Assembly: GCF_900116365.1 (NCBI RefSeq)
Contig: NZ_FPAG01000006.1
Span: forward strand, 248,001-312,000
Source of the DNA: Zhouia amylolytica
GTDB taxonomy: Bacteria > Bacteroidota > Bacteroidia > Flavobacteriales > Flavobacteriaceae
Reading direction: 5' to 3'
Length of the DNA: 64,000 nt
In this document: in pieces, positions 62,099 through 64,000 of the stretch
Layout: each line of letters begins with the position of its first letter
How positions within the stretch are numbered: position 1 is the first letter of the stretch
Program-made: the position numbers and the translations under genes
The notes under the pieces: generated by a model
Databases searched by the model: none
The model's input: the letters and a program-made list of their open reading frames with translations, nothing else
Told to the model about the DNA's origin: nothing

Positions 62099-63274
62099 AT
62101 GATCAATTCTACTTTAGATCGGGTATTGTTGAGAATAGAAGGGGAAGTTTCTGAGCCTTCCGTAATCTTCTTTTGTGGAATTCATGGAAATGAACCTGCA
62201 GGAGTGCTGGCTATACAAGATTTAAAGGAACGTTTGATTAAGATGTCTTTGAAGGGGTCGCTTTATGTTTTTAGAGGCAACATCAAGGCATTTCAAGAAG
62301 GGGTTCGTTATATCGATAAAGACTTAAATAGATTATGGAGTCGTCCGTGGATTGATAAAATGTGCAAGGGGGTTCTTAGGGGAGCGGCTGAATTTGAAGA
62401 GCAGCGAGCTCTTTATGAAGAAATAAAAAATATAATTAATACGAAGACGGGTCCGCTCTTTTTTGTGGACTTTCATACAACCTCAAGTAAAACCTTGCCA
62501 TTTATAACCATTGATGACGCTATAATAAACAGGCGATTTTCAAAATTATTTCCTGTACCCACGGTGCTTGGGATAGAAGAGTATCTAAATGGGCCGCTAT
62601 TAAGTTTTATCAATCAACTGGGTTTTTTATCGATTGGATTTGAATCAGGGGAGCATCATGATGCTGAAGCGGTATTAAATGCAAAGGCATTTATGTTATT
62701 GACGTTATGTTATTCAGGACTCGTGGACCCTAATGATTTGGAGGATTTTAATGATCATTTTAATCGGTTAAAGAAAGCTTCGGATGGTAAAGCTCATTTT
62801 TATGAGGTGATTGAGCGCTATACGATTAAAGAGAATGAGATGTTTGTTATGGAGCCCGGATTTAAAAGTTTTCAAGAGGTGAATAAAGGCGAGCTTTTAG
62901 CTAAGTGTAACGGGGAGCCTGTTTTAGCGAAGAATAATACTATGCTATTTATGCCATTGTATCAACCACAGGGAAATGACGGGTATTTTTTAATCAGGAG
63001 AATTTCAAGTTTTTTTCTTCGATTATCTACTTATTTGCGGGGGAACCGATTGGATAGTGTTTTGGTTTATTTACCTGGGGTTACCTGGAATTCTTTAAAG
63101 AAAGATGCTTTAAAGGTCAATTTGAGGGTGGCCAGATTCTTAGCAAGACCCATTTTTCATTTGTTAGGTTACAGGCATTATGAAGAGGAGGGGGCGTATT
63201 TAATTATGTACAATCGAGAGCGGACTACCAGAACTCACAGGTATAATGACTTAAAATGGTTCCAAGCCAAATAG
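62099..63274 (+). CDS. Aspartoacylase/succinylglutamate desuccinylase-family zinc hydrolase
   Basis: 391 residues. The zinc motif is FCGIHGNEPAG (His and Glu) near 25-35 and the third ligand in VDFHTTSS near 124; catalytic Glu likely in FESGEHHD near 180. The family removes acyl groups from N-acyl amino acids. The long C-terminal half (FYEVIERYTIKENEMFVM...) is unusual for the family. Second gene of the pair with the GshA/CBS ligase; they probably act on the same small molecule. Confidence 0.88.
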   Translation: MINSTLDRVLLRIEGEVSEPSVIFFCGIHGNEPAGVLAIQDLKERLIKMSLKGSLYVFRGNIKAFQEGVRYIDKDLNRLWSRPWIDKMCKGVLRGAAEFEEQRALYEEIKNIINTKTGPLFFVDFHTTSSKTLPFITIDDAIINRRFSKLFPVPTVLGIEEYLNGPLLSFINQLGFLSIGFESGEHHDAEAVLNAKAFMLLTLCYSGLVDPNDLEDFNDHFNRLKKASDGKAHFYEVIERYTIKENEMFVMEPGFKSFQEVNKGELLAKCNGEPVLAKNNTMLFMPLYQPQGNDGYFLIRRISSFFLRLSTYLRGNRLDSVLVYLPGVTWNSLKKDALKVNLRVARFLARPIFHLLGYRHYEEEGAYLIMYNRERTTRTHRYNDLKWFQAK

Positions 63275-63423
63275 CAGGAGTTTGTTTTGTCGGACTTTGT
63301 AGTTTAAGGAAATAGGAGGCAGGTTGTTTTTATAAAACTACTGCGTATGGTACAGGTCTTTTATATATATGGTGAGAAGCATATATTTTTTAGAAATACG
63401 TGCCGAAATCTAGATTTTATACA

Positions 63424-63458
63424 AAAAAAAACCGCTTCAATTGAAGCGGCTTTTTTTT
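63424..63458. terminator. Bidirectional terminator between the aspartoacylase-like and DUF1573 genes
   Basis: An A-run, then CCGCTTCAA paired with TTGAAGCGG, then a T-run of eight. Confidence 0.92.
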
Positions 63459-63459
63459 G

Positions 63460-63852
63460 TTATTTTGAACTGTCTCCCGTGGTTACCGTTCCTTTTATTT
63501 TAAGGGCTACTGATTTCTTATCAGCATTTGTTATTACGGTAATGGTCTTTCTTATTGGACCGGGACGATTCGTGTCGTACTTCACTTCTATTTTTCCTGT
63601 TTTTCCAGGAGCAATAGGTTCTTTAGGCCATGAAGGCACTGTACAACCACAGCTCGAGTAGGCTTTACTAATTACCAATGGGGCATCACCGGTATTTGTA
63701 AACTCAAAAACTCTTACACCATTGCTACCTTTTGCAATTTTTCCGTAGTCAATGGTTTCTTCCTTGAATTCAATTTTAGCTTTTTTGTCTTGAGCTGTCA
63801 CAGCAAAGCTAATAAGCCCAACAAACAAAAACATGACTAATTTTTTCATCAT
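63460..63852 (-). CDS. Secreted DUF1573 protein
   Basis: 130 residues from the ATG at 63852 with a signal peptide (KKLVMFLFVGLISFAVTAQ). Body matches DUF1573: FEFTNTGDAPLVISKAYSSCGC, YDTNRPGPIRKTITVIT. This ASPM-SPD-2-Hydin-like domain is common in Bacteroidota envelopes; role unknown. The longer ORF start at 63897 adds a region that carries the promoter, so I chose MMKK. Confidence 0.88.
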   Translation of the reverse strand: MMKKLVMFLFVGLISFAVTAQDKKAKIEFKEETIDYGKIAKGSNGVRVFEFTNTGDAPLVISKAYSSCGCTVPSWPKEPIAPGKTGKIEVKYDTNRPGPIRKTITVITNADKKSVALKIKGTVTTGDSSK

Positions 63853-63873
63853 ATTTGGTTTTATGGTGAAACG

Positions 63874-63904
63874 TAAAAGTAAATACTTTTCTGTCAATGT
63901 GCAA
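63874..63904 (-). promoter_or_regulatory. Promoter of the DUF1573 gene
   Basis: Minus strand TTG (63904-63902), 20-bp spacer, TACTTTTA (63881-63874), ~22 bp before the ATG. Confidence 0.6.
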
Positions 63905-63942
63905 AATAAATGAAAACCTTTTTATAATCATGAGGTTATAAT

Positions 63943-63950
63943 TACTTTTG
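63943..63950 (+). promoter_or_regulatory. -7 element of the gene at the right edge (probably valS)
   Basis: TACTTTTG, exact TAnnTTTG, 31 bp before the ATG at 63982. Confidence 0.5.
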
Positions 63951-63981
63951 CACTCTTAGTATTACAAAAAGCATTCCAAAT

Positions 63982-64000
63982 ATGAGTATTCCGTCTAAAT
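63982..64000 (+). CDS. valS: Start of a gene cut by the window edge, probably valyl-tRNA synthetase
   Basis: Only MSIPSK plus one base is visible. The N-terminus resembles the start of flavobacterial ValS proteins, and a DUF1573 gene divergent from valS is an arrangement I recall from other Flavobacteriaceae. The call rests on six residues and context. Confidence 0.45.

Overview
The window reads as a chromosomal segment of a member of the Flavobacteriaceae (Bacteroidota). The reasons are the AT-rich sequence, the promoter style (TTG, then 17-20 bp, then TAnnTTTG), the near absence of strong Shine-Dalgarno sequences, a single-chain secDF, SusE-like/F5-8C, DUF2911, DUF6588, DUF1573 and BlaI/M56 genes, and a NamZ-family (DUF1343) lipoprotein. 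No rRNA, tRNA, CRISPR array, prophage or insertion sequence was seen. Both edges cut genes: an F5/8-type C protein on the left and probably valS on the right.

Layout. 1-9.7 kb: tail of a surface carbohydrate-binding-type protein, ftsE without ftsX, a small membrane protein, typA, a PqqB-like metallo-beta-lactamase-fold protein, an acetyltransferase, a LolC/E-type permease divergent from a NamZ-type lipoprotein, a fatty acid hydroxylase and a YkgJ-type Cys protein. 9.8-18.7 kb: methyltransferase, zinc alcohol dehydrogenase, queE, a VTT-domain membrane protein, a 599-bp gap with only tiny ORFs, then a HerA-like ATPase, YitT, a cupin and a FUSC membrane protein. 18.9-30.5 kb: a run of mostly plus-strand housekeeping genes (amidohydrolase, asnB, gyrB, a DUF6588 protein, mdh, secDF), nearly all closed by clear hairpin terminators. 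30.5-38.2 kb: an SDR-DUF2867 protein, a Tat-exported phosphoesterase, a MepB-like pair, small redox and acetyltransferase genes with an HxlR regulator, apt, and a 50-aa protein. 38.2-44.4 kb: a BlaI/M56 regulatory pair behind three evenly spaced palindromes, a cation antiporter, a 532-bp gap with repeats and hairpins, and kmo. 44.5-58.7 kb, almost all minus strand: a degenerate zinc-ribbon protein, a Nif3-like protein, lpxK (plus), a hybrid histidine kinase, gap, lipA, an Nramp-like transporter overlapping an ECF sigma factor and a glycosyltransferase, a second ECF sigma with its anti-sigma, murB and an aminotransferase. 58.8-64 kb: a secreted aspartyl protease with PDZ, a GshA-like ligase fused to CBS domains next to an aspartoacylase-like hydrolase, a DUF1573 protein and the start of valS.

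Most genes are core metabolism and envelope functions, and I do not see a large defence, mobile or biosynthetic island. The most unusual signals are regulatory and architectural. They are the triple operator in front of the BlaI/M56 pair, whose sensor carries three copies of a repeat and two TonB-plug-like segments; the pairing of a GshA-like/CBS ligase with an aspartoacylase-like hydrolase; an Nramp homologue that has lost the DPGN motif and is embedded in a sigma-factor operon; a zinc-ribbon protein that has lost all its cysteines; and five convergent gene pairs whose stop codons interlock or abut.
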